Numbered from the stretch's first letter, positions 1 to 7,114 are shown. The stretch is DNA of 12,822 nt from an uncultured Aquincola sp. (GCA_937883885.1 CAKZXL010000171.1:1-12822), one strand, 5' to 3'. The notes: generated by a model from the sequence alone, not told the origin. A program made the numbers and translations.

Positions 1-1224
1 CTGGCCATTGCGCCGGGCAGCGCCATCGACAAGGTGGCGGGCGAGCGCCTGTCCACCGTGTACATGCCGGGCTGGAAGCTGACCATGCTGCCCGACGAGG
101 TGGTGCAGCGCTACACGCTGGCCGAAGGCCAGGACTGCCCGGCCGTGAGCCTGTACGTGACCATGGACGAGGCCACGCTGGAAGTGCGCGCCAGCGAGAC
201 CAAGCTGGAGCGGGTGCCGATTGCCGCCAACCTGCGCCACGACCAGCTGGACGATGTGGTCACCGAAGCCACGCTGACCGGCGAGGCGCCGGCCGGCTAT
301 GCCTTTGCGCCCGAGCTGGCCTTTGCCTTCCGCCTGGCGCGCCACCTGAAGGCCCAGCGCGAGGTGGTGCGTGGCAAGCCCGAGAACTTCAACCGCCCCG
401 ACTACAACTTCCGCCTGGAGGGCCACACCGCCGAGCCGCAGGGCGACGAGCGGGTGACCATCAGCACCCGCCGCCGCGGCGCGCCGCTGGACCTGATCGT
501 GGCCGAGGCGATGATCCTGGCCAACAGCACCTGGGGCGGCTGGCTGGCCGAATGCGGCCTGCCCGGCATCTACCGCAGCCAGGCCAGCCTGGCGCCGGGC
601 ATCAAGGTGCGCATGGGCACCAAGGCGCTGCCGCATGCCGGCATGGGCGTGGCGCAGTACACCTGGGCCACCTCGCCGCTGCGCCGGTACGTTGACCTGG
701 TCAACCAATGGCAGATCATCGCCTGCGCCCGCCATGGCCGCACGGCCGCACTGGCCGCGCCGTTCAAGCCGAAAGATGCGCAGCTGTTCTCCGTCATCTC
801 GGCCTTCGACGCTGCCTACGGCGCGTACAACGACTTCCAGCACGGCATCGAGCGCTACTGGACGCTGCGCTGGCTGGAGCAGAACGGCGTGACCGAGCTG
901 GACGCCGCGGTGATGAAGGACGGCCTGGTGCGCGCCGACACGCTGCCGCTGGTGTTCCGCGCCTCGGGCTGCGAGCAGCTGCCGCGCGGCGCCCATGTGC
1001 GGGTGCGCATCACCGGCATGGACCTGCTGACGCTGGACCTGCATGCGCAGCTGGTCACCCGCCTGGACGATGCGGTGGCCGAAGTGGCCGGCGAAAGCGA
1101 AGCCGAGGTGGACGACGAGGTGCAGGAAGCTGCGCCGCTGTCGCTGGCCATCGACATGGCCGATGCCGGCGATTCAGCCGAAGCCGGCCAAACGCAGGAG
1201 GGTGCCGCCCCGGCGGCGGCCTGA
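1..1224 (+). CDS. RNase II/RNB-family exoribonuclease, 3' part (5' end outside window)
   Basis: This is the C-terminal 407 residues of a 3'-to-5' exoribonuclease of the RNase II/RNase R (RNB) family, which degrades single-stranded RNA processively in the cytoplasm. The frame is open from base 1 (LAIAPGSAIDK...), so the gene starts upstream; the GTG at 34 is internal. The strongest sign is the RNB signature TSPLRRYVDLVNQ at 670-708. It is preceded by conserved-looking blocks: VYMPGWKLTMLPDEV (58-102), the catalytic-domain helix around AEAMILANSTWGGWLAE, and GIYRSQAS. The Asp cluster that binds the catalytic magnesium normally lies further N-terminal and is not visible. A degenerate S1-like segment (about 940-1065) precedes a roughly 50-residue Ala/Glu/Asp-rich acidic tail that looks disordered. 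The stop is 6 bases before the TonB-like gene, suggesting co-transcription. The family is secure; whether it is a true RNase R/RNase II orthologue or the separate RNB paralogue common in Burkholderiales cannot be told. Confidence 0.9.
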   Translation: MAIAPGSAIDKVAGERLSTVYMPGWKLTMLPDEVVQRYTLAEGQDCPAVSLYVTMDEATLEVRASETKLERVPIAANLRHDQLDDVVTEATLTGEAPAGYAFAPELAFAFRLARHLKAQREVVRGKPENFNRPDYNFRLEGHTAEPQGDERVTISTRRRGAPLDLIVAEAMILANSTWGGWLAECGLPGIYRSQASLAPGIKVRMGTKALPHAGMGVAQYTWATSPLRRYVDLVNQWQIIACARHGRTAALAAPFKPKDAQLFSVISAFDAAYGAYNDFQHGIERYWTLRWLEQNGVTELDAAVMKDGLVRADTLPLVFRASGCEQLPRGAHVRVRITGMDLLTLDLHAQLVTRLDDAVAEVAGESEAEVDDEVQEAAPLSLAIDMADAGDSAEAGQTQEGAAPAAA

Positions 1225-1230
1225 CCCACC

Positions 1231-2097
1231 ATGCTGCGCCGCTGGGGCACGCTGCAATGGGCGCTGGCCGCCTCGGTCGGCGTGCATGCGGCGTTGCTGG
1301 GTGTGCAGGTAGCGGCGCCGCGCTTCGAGCTGCAGCGCATGGGCGAATCGCCGCTGGAGGTGATCCTGGTCAACGCCCGCGGCAACGAGCCGCCGCGCCA
1401 GGCGCAGGCGCTGGCCCAGGCCACATTGGCCGGCGGCGGTGAAGCGGCGCAGGGCCGCGCCACCTCGCCGCTGCCGCCCACGCTGGAAGTGCGCAGCGGG
1501 CAGGACACCGACAGCCACCAGCGCCGCATCGAGCAGATGCAAAGCCAGCAGCAGCAACTGCTGGCCCAGGTGCGGCGCGAGCTGGCCATGCTGCCGCCGC
1601 CCGACCCCCAGCGCGACACCGGCACCGCCGACGGCGATGCCCAGGAAGACAAGCGCCGCCAGATGCTGAGGCTGCTGGCCGAGATCGAGACCCGCATCAA
1701 CCAGCAGAACGCCGAGCCGCGGCGCCGCTATGTCAGCCCTGCCACGCGCGAGGTGACCTACGCCACCTACTACGACCGGCTGCGCCGCCGCATCGAAGAA
1801 CGCGGCACGCAGGACTTTCCGCGCTTCCAGGGCCGCAAGCTCTATGGCGAGCTGACGATGAACGTGACCGTGGACGCGCTGGGCCGCGTGGTGGAAGCCG
1901 AGGTGCTGAAGTCCTCGGGCAACCGCCACCTCGATCAGCGTGCCGTCGCCATCGTGCAGGCCGCCGCGCCTTTCGGCCGCTTCAATGCGGCCATGCTCAG
2001 CGAGGCCGACCAGATCGTCGTCACCTCGCGCTTTCGCTTCACCCGCGACGACGGGCTGGAAACCACGCTCTCTGCCTCCGCTGCCCCCAGGAAATGA
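1231..2097 (+). CDS. TonB-like energy transducer protein
   Basis: A 288-residue protein with TonB architecture. It has a short basic N-terminus (MLRRW), one hydrophobic segment at about residues 10-26, and a periplasmic linker rich in Gln, Arg and Glu (about 91-165, with a likely coiled coil around QRRIEQMQSQQQQLL and KRRQMLRLLAEIETRI). A C-terminal TonB domain covers about 180-272 (TYYDRLRRRIEERGTQDFP..., NVTVDALGRVVEAEVLKSSG..., AVAIVQAAAPFGRF). TonB proteins couple the inner-membrane proton gradient to outer-membrane receptors through ExbB/ExbD. Unlike classical TonB, the linker lacks long Pro-Lys/Pro-Glu runs, and no exbB, exbD or receptor gene is nearby. It could therefore be a TonB-domain protein with another envelope role. 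The ATG at 1231 lies 6 bases after the RNB gene stop without a clear Shine-Dalgarno sequence, so coupled translation is likely. Its TGA overlaps the aroE start (ATGA). Confidence 0.82.
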   Translation: MLRRWGTLQWALAASVGVHAALLGVQVAAPRFELQRMGESPLEVILVNARGNEPPRQAQALAQATLAGGGEAAQGRATSPLPPTLEVRSGQDTDSHQRRIEQMQSQQQQLLAQVRRELAMLPPPDPQRDTGTADGDAQEDKRRQMLRLLAEIETRINQQNAEPRRRYVSPATREVTYATYYDRLRRRIEERGTQDFPRFQGRKLYGELTMNVTVDALGRVVEAEVLKSSGNRHLDQRAVAIVQAAAPFGRFNAAMLSEADQIVVTSRFRFTRDDGLETTLSASAAPRK

Positions 2098-2945
2098 CCA
2101 CTGATCTTTATGCCGTCATCGGCAACCCGATCCAGCACAGCCAGTCGCCCTTCATCCATGCCGCCTTCGCGCAGCAGACCGGCCAGGCCCTGACCTACAC
2201 CCGCGTGCTCAGCCCCTTCGACGGCTTTGCTGCCACCGTGGCCGACTTCGTGCGCCAGGGCGGCAAGGGCTGCAACATCACCGTGCCCTTCAAGCTGGAA
2301 GCGGTGGCCGCTGCCGCCCGCGTGAGCGAACGCGCCGCGCTGGCCGGCGCCGCCAACGTGCTGGACCTGCGGCCCGACGGCTGGGTGGCCGACAACACCG
2401 ACGGCATTGGCCTGGTGCGCGACATCGCCCACACCGGTGCCGCGCTGGCCGGCAGCCGCGTGCTGCTGATCGGCGCCGGCGGCGCCGCGGCCGGCGCACT
2501 CGGCCCGCTGATCGAAGGTCGCCCGCGCGAGGTGGTGGTGGCCAACCGCACGCCGGCCAAGGCGCAGGCGCTGGCCGAGCGGCATGCGGCGCTGGCGGCG
2601 CAGCACGGCGTGGCGCTGCAGGCCTGCGGCCTGCAAGATCCTGAGGGCGCTTTCGACATCGTGCTCAACAGCAGCGCCAGCAGCCTGCAGGGCGCCGAGA
2701 TCCCGGCGCCGGCCTCGGTGCTGCGGCCGGGCACGCTGGCCATCGACCTGATGTACGGCCCGGCGGTCGAGCCCTTCCTGGCCTGGGCACGTGCCCATGG
2801 CGCCCAGGCGCACGACGGCCTGGGCATGCTGGTGGAGCAGGCGGCCGAGGCGTTTTTCATCTGGCGCGGCGTGCGCCCGCAGACCGAGCCGGTGCGCGCC
2901 GCGCTGCGCGAGGCGCTGGCCGCCAAGGCCCGGCAGCAGGCATGA
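2094..2945 (+). CDS. aroE: Shikimate dehydrogenase (NADP+)
   Basis: A 283-residue AroE, slightly longer than the roughly 272 residues of E. coli AroE. It reduces 3-dehydroshikimate to shikimate with NADPH in the cytoplasm, step four of the shikimate pathway. Visible motifs are the substrate-binding GNPIQHSQSP block (residues 10-19, Ser16 and Ser18), NITVPFK ending in the catalytic Lys67, and ADNTDG with the partner Asp103. The Rossmann glycine loop GAGGAA is at 127-132, the NRT motif that contacts the NADP 2'-phosphate at 151-153, and the C-terminal DGLGMLVEQAA block also matches the family. The start overlaps the TonB-like stop by 4 bases and the stop overlaps the mtgA start by 4 bases, so translation is probably coupled along the cluster. 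No key residue is missing. Its pathway neighbour aroQ, often found close by before accB in this group, is absent from the window. Confidence 0.97.
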   Translation: MTTDLYAVIGNPIQHSQSPFIHAAFAQQTGQALTYTRVLSPFDGFAATVADFVRQGGKGCNITVPFKLEAVAAAARVSERAALAGAANVLDLRPDGWVADNTDGIGLVRDIAHTGAALAGSRVLLIGAGGAAAGALGPLIEGRPREVVVANRTPAKAQALAERHAALAAQHGVALQACGLQDPEGAFDIVLNSSASSLQGAEIPAPASVLRPGTLAIDLMYGPAVEPFLAWARAHGAQAHDGLGMLVEQAAEAFFIWRGVRPQTEPVRAALREALAAKARQQA

Positions 2946-3703
2946 AGCAGGCCGGCCGCCTCATCGCGCTGGTGCTGCTGTGCGCCGTGGCGCTGCAGCT
3001 GTACTTCGGGCTGCGCGTGGGCTTGATGGCGGTGGTCGATCCGCAGTCCACCGCCTTCCAGCGCAGCGAGGCGCGGCGGCTGCTGGCGGCCGACGGCCAG
3101 GCGGCCTGGGCGCAGCAGTGGGTGCCGTATGAGCGCATCTCGCCACAACTCAAGCGCGCCGTCATCGCCAGCGAAGACGCCAGCTTCGTGGACCACGGCG
3201 GCGTGGACTGGGAAGCGATCGAGAAGGCCTGGGACCGCAACCTGCAGGCCGAAGCGCGGGCCGCCAAGCTCAACCAGCAGCTGGCCCAGCGCCAGGGCAA
3301 AAGCGCCAAGGCCACGCCCACGCCGGCGCAGCCGCGCATCGTCGGCGGCTCCACCATCACCCAGCAGCTGGCCAAGAACCTGTTTCTTTCGTCGGAGCGC
3401 ACCACGCTGCGCAAGGGCCAGGAACTGGTGATCACCTACATGCTCGAAGGTCTGCTGAGCAAGCAGCGCATCCTCGAGATCTACCTGAACAACGTGGAAT
3501 GGGGCGAAGGCCTGTTCGGCGCCCAGGCCGCGGCGCGCCACTACTTCCGGGTGGACGCGGCGCAGCTCGGCACGTCGCAGGCGGCCCGGCTGGCGGTGAT
3601 GCTGCCGGCGCCCAAGCGCTTCGAACGGCGGCCCGCCTCGCCTTACATCGTCGGCCGTGCCGGCACGGTGGCGGCCCGCATGCCGGCCGTGGAACTGCCT
3701 TGA
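2942..3703 (+). CDS. mtgA: Monofunctional biosynthetic peptidoglycan transglycosylase
   Basis: A 253-residue family GT51 enzyme that polymerises lipid II into glycan strands at the outer face of the inner membrane, without a transpeptidase domain. An N-terminal membrane anchor (about residues 6-22, LIALVLLCAVALQLYF) leads to the catalytic domain. Visible motifs are AVIASEDASFVDHGG with the probable catalytic Glu78, GGSTITQQLAKNLFLS, RKGQELVITYMLEGLLSKQRILEIYLNNVEWGEG split over two conserved blocks, and FGAQAAARHYF. Between the first two motifs lies an extra stretch of about 30 residues (about 98-135, Ala/Lys/Gln-rich) that E. coli MtgA lacks; I recall such inserts from Burkholderiales MtgA. 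The start ATG overlaps the aroE stop (ATGA). Physical linkage of aroE and mtgA is common in this group, though the functions are unrelated. Confidence 0.95.
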   Translation: MKQAGRLIALVLLCAVALQLYFGLRVGLMAVVDPQSTAFQRSEARRLLAADGQAAWAQQWVPYERISPQLKRAVIASEDASFVDHGGVDWEAIEKAWDRNLQAEARAAKLNQQLAQRQGKSAKATPTPAQPRIVGGSTITQQLAKNLFLSSERTTLRKGQELVITYMLEGLLSKQRILEIYLNNVEWGEGLFGAQAAARHYFRVDAAQLGTSQAARLAVMLPAPKRFERRPASPYIVGRAGTVAARMPAVELP

Positions 3704-3715
3704 GAAAGCTGCCGC

Positions 3716-4342
3716 ATGAGTGAATCCATGACCGCCGACATCGCCGCCACCGCCGCCCGCCTGGTGGTGGAAGAAGGCATGGAGTACGGCCCCGCCAAGC
3801 GCAAGGCGGCCCGTTCGCTGGGGCGGTCGCGCCCCGGCGACCTGCCGAGCAACGAAGCGGTGGAAGAGGCGGTGCGCGAATACATCGCCGTGTTCTGCGC
3901 CGACACCCAGCCGGCCGAACTGGCCGCGCTGCGCAGCCTGGCCCTGCGCTGGCTGGAGCGCCTGGCCGAGTTCCGGCCGCACCTGTCGGGCGCGGCCTGG
4001 CGCGGCACCGCCACCCGGCTGTCGGCGCTGCACATCGACCTGTACTGCGACGATGCCAAGTCGGCCGAGATCGCACTCATCAACCAGGGTGTCGACTACG
4101 ACGTGAGCAGCCTGCCCTCGCCGCGCGGCGAGCCGGTCGACCTGCTGTCGCTGGCCAGCTGGAGCCCCGAACTGCAAGAGCACGTGACGCTGTTCCTGGC
4201 GGTGCGCGACCTGGACGACCTGCGCGGCGCCCTCAAGCCCGATGGCACCGGCCGCACGCTGTGCGGCGACCTGGGCGCGCTTCGCCGGCTGATGGCCCAG
4301 GCCGACGAGGACAAAGGCGGCGCGGAGACAATCGAGCGATGA
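3716..4342 (+). CDS. Conserved-looking protein of unknown function
   Basis: I do not recognise a defined family for this 208-residue protein. It is soluble, without a signal peptide or membrane segment. It has a charged N-terminal region (EEGMEYGPAKRKAARSLG, residues 19-36), a helical middle (about 46-88) and a central block FRPHLSGAAWRGTATRLSALHIDLYCDD (split here at residues 86-100 and 101-113). That block loosely resembles the nucleotidyltransferase signature (hG[GS]...D-h-D-h), with the first Asp replaced by His106 and Asp108 kept; this is inference and weak. The codon use matches its neighbours and the frame fills the space between mtgA and tlpA, with a 12-base gap upstream and a 4-base overlap downstream (ATGA), so it is very likely a real gene. 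ATG 3716 is preceded only by a weak GAGAAAG; ATG 3728 is an alternative start. Similar proteins sit after mtgA in related genomes as I recall, sometimes with unreliable names. Confidence 0.8.
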   Translation: MSESMTADIAATAARLVVEEGMEYGPAKRKAARSLGRSRPGDLPSNEAVEEAVREYIAVFCADTQPAELAALRSLALRWLERLAEFRPHLSGAAWRGTATRLSALHIDLYCDDAKSAEIALINQGVDYDVSSLPSPRGEPVDLLSLASWSPELQEHVTLFLAVRDLDDLRGALKPDGTGRTLCGDLGALRRLMAQADEDKGGAETIER

Positions 4343-4863
4343 ACCGACGCAGTACTCTTTTTGCCGGCGTGGGCCTGGCCGCCGCAGCGGCCGGCGCGGG
4401 CCTGGCTTGGTGGCGGCTTCACCCCGGCGCGGCGGACGACGAGGCGGTGGCGGCGCTGTGGTCGCTCAGCTTCGCGCGGCCCGAAGGCGGCGAACTGCAG
4501 ATGGCCAGCCTGCGCGGCAAGCCCCTGGTGCTGAACTTCTGGGCAACCTGGTGCCCGCCCTGCGTCAAGGAGCTGCCGCAGATCGACCGCTTTCACACCG
4601 AGTTCAAGCCGCAGGGCTGGCAGGTGGTGGGCCTGGCGGTGGACGGGCCGACGCCGGTGCGCGAGTTCCTGCGCAAGCAGCCGCTGGGCTTTCACATCGG
4701 GCTGGCGGGCCTGGAAGGCACCGACCTGTCCAAGCGGCTGGGCAACAGCGTGGGCGCCCTGCCCTTCACGGTGGTCTTCGGGGCCGATGGCCGGCCGCTG
4801 CAGCGCAAGCTGGGTGAAACCAGCTATGAAGAGCTGGCTGGCTGGGCCCGATCTGCCGCTTGA
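4339..4863 (+). CDS. TlpA/ResA-family membrane-anchored thiol-disulfide oxidoreductase
   Basis: A 174-residue thioredoxin-fold protein. A basic start (MNRR) and a hydrophobic stretch (residues 7-25, rich in Ala and Gly) form an uncleaved anchor or signal sequence that places the domain in the periplasm. The domain carries NFWATWCPPC with the redox cysteines Cys72 and Cys75, followed by KELPQIDRF, the central LAVDGPT insertion typical of TlpA/ResA proteins, and GALPFTVVFGADG with the cis-proline. Members reduce disulfides in apocytochrome c or in copper-site proteins; which partner applies here cannot be seen. An in-frame ATG-like start at 4261 was rejected because it lies deep inside the upstream gene; ATG 4339 overlaps that gene's stop and has GGAG at 4324-4327. 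It is the last gene of the first block: a 243-base gap follows. Confidence 0.92.
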   Translation: MNRRSTLFAGVGLAAAAAGAGLAWWRLHPGAADDEAVAALWSLSFARPEGGELQMASLRGKPLVLNFWATWCPPCVKELPQIDRFHTEFKPQGWQVVGLAVDGPTPVREFLRKQPLGFHIGLAGLEGTDLSKRLGNSVGALPFTVVFGADGRPLQRKLGETSYEELAGWARSAA

Positions 4864-5106
4864 TCGGGCATTGCGGCTTGTAAAGCCCTAACACCCTTCT
4901 ATTTTTTGTCAACACCGGGTAACGGCGGATAAACCGCGTAGAGTTCGCTCCCCGCAACCCTGCTCGCCATTATTTGCGGCGACGTTGTTCCGCAGCGACA
5001 CAGGGTGGACGAACGGGCGGCCGATGCCAGCCGTTTCGCCAAAAAACTGGACTGATCGCGCGTGATGCCGGGCCTGGCCCCGGTCTCGTGCGCAGGAGAA
5101 CGAACA
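4864..5106 (+). other. Intergenic region / accBC leader; no gene seen
   Basis: This 243-base gap holds no convincing coding sequence. The long minus-strand frames crossing it (4899-5207 and 4909-5634) read into accBC antisense and look like shadows. It contains a weak stem (GGCTT-GTA-AAGCC, 4875-4887), a T6 run at 4902-4907, a candidate sigma-70 promoter at 4906-4934, and the accB ribosome-binding site AGGAG at 5094-5098. The T-rich stretch 4896-4910 is markedly less GC-rich than its surroundings, fitting a promoter. From my knowledge of Burkholderiales, aroQ often occupies this place; it is not here. In E. coli, accBC also has a long untranslated leader and is autoregulated by AccB; the sequence alone does not show whether that applies. 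Confidence 0.6.
4906..4934 (+). promoter_or_regulatory. Candidate sigma-70 promoter for accB-accC
   Basis: TTGTCA at 4906-4911 matches five of six -35 positions. GATAAA at 4928-4933 matches four of six -10 positions with a 16-base spacer; shifted by one, ATAAAC gives 17. TAGAGT at 4939-4944 is another possible -10 without a well-spaced -35. If used, it gives a leader of about 165 bases before accB. The call rests on motif matching plus position in the only sizeable gap before accB. Confidence 0.35.
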
Positions 5107-5574
5107 ATGGATCTGCGCAAGCTCAAAACGCTCATCGACCTCGTGTCGGAATCGAACATCTCCGAGCTCGAGATCACCGAAGCCGATGGCAAGGTGCGCA
5201 TCGTCAAGGCCGACCCGCAGGCAGCGCCCCAGGCCTACCTGCCGGCCGCAGCGCCCGCCCTGCAGCAGATGGCCGCCCCCCTGGCGCCCGCACCGGCCCC
5301 CACCGCCACGCCGGTGGCAGAGGCACCGGCCGAGCCCGCCGGGCATGTGGTCAAGTCGCCGATGGTCGGCACCTTCTACGCCGCTTCCAGCCCGGGCGCC
5401 AAGCCGCTGGCCGAGGTGGGCCAGTCGGTCAAGGAAGGCGAGCCGCTGTGCATCATCGAAGCGATGAAGATCATGAACGAGATCGAGGCCGACAAGAGCG
5501 GCACGGTCACCAAGATCCTGGTGGACAACGGCCAGGCTGTCGAGTTCGGCCAGCCGCTGTTCATCATCGAGTGA
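5107..5574 (+). CDS. accB: Acetyl-CoA carboxylase biotin carboxyl carrier protein
   Basis: A 155-residue BCCP, against 156 in E. coli. It carries carboxybiotin between biotin carboxylase and carboxyltransferase in the first committed step of fatty-acid synthesis, in the cytoplasm. The N-terminal dimerisation/AccC-contact region ([23 protein letters not shown]) is followed by an Ala/Pro-rich flexible linker (about residues 38-78). The C-terminal biotinyl domain (about 79-155) has the [10 protein letters not shown] motif with the biotinylated Lys121. Position 85-97 ([13 protein letters not shown]) contains the thumb-type region typical of bacterial BCCP. ATG 5107 was chosen over the in-frame GTG/ATG at 5062/5065 because AGGAG at 5094-5098 is correctly spaced and the protein then begins exactly like known BCCPs. 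accC follows after 10 bases, as in the usual accBC operon. Confidence 0.97.
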   Translation: MDLRKLKTLIDLVSESNISELEITEADGKVRIVKADPQAAPQAYLPAAAPALQQMAAPLAPAPAPTATPVAEAPAEPAGHVVKSPMVGTFYAASSPGAKPLAEVGQSVKEGEPLCIIEAMKIMNEIEADKSGTVTKILVDNGQAVEFGQPLFIIE

Positions 5575-5584
5575 GGTCGGCCGC

Positions 5585-6934
5585 GTGTTCAAGAAACTGC
5601 TGATCGCCAACCGCGGCGAGATCGCCCTGCGCATCCAGCGCGCCTGCCGCGAGATGGGCGTGAAGTCGGTCGTCGTCTACTCCGAAGCCGACCGCGACGC
5701 CAAGTACGTGAAGCTGGCCGATGAAGCCGTGTGCATCGGCCCCGCGCCCTCGGCGCAGAGCTACCTCAACATGCCGGCCATCATCTCCACCGCGGAGGTC
5801 ACCGACGCCGAGGCCATCCACCCCGGCTACGGCTTCCTGTCCGAGAACGCCGACTTCGCCGAGCGGGTGGAAAAAAGCGGCTTCGTCTTCATCGGCCCCA
5901 CGCCCGAGTCGATCCGCATCATGGGCGACAAGGTGTCGGCCAAGCAGGCGATGATCAAGAGCGGCGTGCCCTGCGTGCCCGGCTCCGAAGGCGCGCTGCC
6001 CGACGACCCCAAGGAGATCATCAAGATCGCCCGCGCCGTGGGCTACCCGGTGATCATCAAGGCTGCGGGCGGCGGCGGTGGCCGCGGCATGCGTGTGGTG
6101 CACACCGAAGCAGCGCTGCTGCATGCGGTGCAGACCACCAAGGCCGAAGCCGGCGCTGCCTTCGGCAACCCGGCGGTGTACATGGAGAAGTTCCTCCAGA
6201 ACCCGCGCCACATCGAGATCCAGGTGATGGCCGACTCGCACCGCAATGCGGTGTGGCTGGGCGAGCGCGACTGCTCCATGCAGCGCCGCCACCAGAAGAT
6301 CATCGAAGAAGCGCCGGCGCCGGGCATTCCGCGCCGCGTGATCGAGCGCATCGGCGACCGCTGCGCCGCCGCCTGCAAGAAGATCGGCTACCGCGGGGCG
6401 GGCACCTTCGAGTTCCTGTACGAAAACGGCGAGTTCTACTTCATCGAGATGAACACCCGCGTGCAGGTGGAGCATCCGGTGACCGAGATGGTCAGCGGCA
6501 TCGACATCGTGCAGATGCAGATCCGCGTGGCCGCCGGCGAGAAGCTGCCGTTCGCGCAGCGCCAGATCCAGCAGCGCGGCCACGCCATCGAAGTGCGGGT
6601 GAATGCCGAGAATCCCTACACCTTCGTGCCGTCGCCGGGCCGCATCAGCATGTGGCACCCGCCGGGCGGCCCGGGCGTGCGGGTCGATTCGCACATCTAC
6701 AGCAACTACTTCGTGCCGCCGAACTACGACTCGATGATCGGCAAGATCATCGTGCACGGCGACACCCGCGAGCAGGCCCTGGCCCGCATGCGCACCGCGC
6801 TGGACGAGACGGTGGTCGAAGGCATCCAGACCAACATCCCGCTGCACCGCGAGCTGATGGTCGATGCCAAGTTCATCGAGGGTGGCACCAGCATCCACTA
6901 CCTGGAAGGCTGGCTTGCGCAACACAAGCGGTGA
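5585..6934 (+). CDS. accC: Acetyl-CoA carboxylase, biotin carboxylase subunit
   Basis: A 449-residue biotin carboxylase, the same length as E. coli AccC; it carboxylates the biotin on AccB using ATP and bicarbonate. The start is GTG 5585, with GAGG at 5573-5576 overlapping the accB stop; the protein then begins [16 protein letters not shown] as expected. E. coli numbering carries over directly: Lys116 and Lys159 of the ATP site, the glycine-rich loop GGGGGRGM just after Lys159, and metal ligand Glu288 in [17 protein letters not shown]. Other blocks are [19 protein letters not shown] and the C-terminal [16 protein letters not shown] region. All catalytic residues I can place are present. accA and accD are not in the window, as is normal. 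Transcription probably reads on toward prmA through the hairpin repeats. Confidence 0.98.
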   Translation: MFKKLLIANRGEIALRIQRACREMGVKSVVVYSEADRDAKYVKLADEAVCIGPAPSAQSYLNMPAIISTAEVTDAEAIHPGYGFLSENADFAERVEKSGFVFIGPTPESIRIMGDKVSAKQAMIKSGVPCVPGSEGALPDDPKEIIKIARAVGYPVIIKAAGGGGGRGMRVVHTEAALLHAVQTTKAEAGAAFGNPAVYMEKFLQNPRHIEIQVMADSHRNAVWLGERDCSMQRRHQKIIEEAPAPGIPRRVIERIGDRCAAACKKIGYRGAGTFEFLYENGEFYFIEMNTRVQVEHPVTEMVSGIDIVQMQIRVAAGEKLPFAQRQIQQRGHAIEVRVNAENPYTFVPSPGRISMWHPPGGPGVRVDSHIYSNYFVPPNYDSMIGKIIVHGDTREQALARMRTALDETVVEGIQTNIPLHRELMVDAKFIEGGTSIHYLEGWLAQHKR

Positions 6935-6940
6935 TGTCGA

Positions 6941-7016
6941 CCCCCAAGCTCACGGCTTCGCCGCTTCGCTGCCCCCCGAGGGGGCGCGCAGCCGCCTTGA
7001 GGCGGCTTGGCGGCGG
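6941..7016 (+). repeat. GC-rich double-hairpin intergenic repeat, copy 1
   Basis: A 76-base unit starting CCCCCAAGCTCACGG, directly repeated at 7025-7100 with one difference (T7008 versus C7092). It contains two perfect stems: GCCCCC-CGA-GGGGGC at 6971-6985 and GCCGCC-TTGA-GGCGGC at 6991-7006. No T-run follows, so it is not a standard intrinsic terminator. The layout (CCCCCAAGCT..., CCCCCCGAGGGGGC, then a GC stem) resembles dispersed REP-like elements I recall between genes of Comamonadaceae/Leptothrix-type genomes. It begins 7 bases after the accC stop. Confidence 0.9.
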
Positions 7017-7024
7017 TGTGTCAG

Positions 7025-7100
7025 CCCCCAAGCTCACGGCTTCGCCGCTTCGCTGCCCCCCGAGGGGGCGCGCAGCCGCCTTGAGGCGGCTCGGCGGCGG
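7025..7100 (+). repeat. GC-rich double-hairpin intergenic repeat, copy 2
   Basis: The second copy of the 76-base unit, 75 of 76 bases identical to 6941-7016, at a period of 84 bases with an 8-base spacer (TGTGTCAG). Its stems are at 7055-7069 and 7075-7090. It ends 4 bases before the prmA ribosome-binding site (GGAGG, 7105-7109), so folding of the mRNA here could affect prmA translation. The near identity of the pair points to a recent duplication or gene conversion. Confidence 0.9.
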
Positions 7101-7114
7101 CTGCGGAGGCCTCT

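Noticed and set aside
2195..4183. 662-residue minus-strand frame spanning aroE, mtgA and the unknown gene
   Set aside because: Crosses three plus-strand genes, with low-complexity shadow composition and no domain; not a gene.
4861..4870. TGATCGGGC recurring after tlpA and twice after the kinase gene (10127-10146)
   Set aside because: Short, spans stop codons in both places, and shows no larger structure; probably coincidence.
4875..4907. Stem GGCTT-GTA-AAGCC plus T6 considered as the tlpA terminator
   Set aside because: Only 5 bp, and the T-run starts 14 bases after the stem; more likely chance plus promoter AT-richness.
5062..5106. Upstream in-frame GTG/ATG start for accB adding 15 residues
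   Set aside because: AGGAG at 5094-5098 fits ATG 5107 and the shorter protein matches the conserved BCCP N-terminus and length.
4899..5634. Minus-strand frames across the accB leader and accB
   Set aside because: They overlap accB antisense, show no recognisable protein features and no ribosome-binding site; typical high-GC shadows.
5564..6925. 453-residue minus-strand frame opposite accC
   Set aside because: His/Ala/Asp/Leu-rich composition is the usual antisense shadow of a high-GC gene; accC is unambiguous on the plus strand.
6941..7100. Repeat pair considered as a CRISPR array or attachment site
   Set aside because: Only two long units with an 8-base spacer and internal hairpins; no cas genes, integrase or tRNA nearby.
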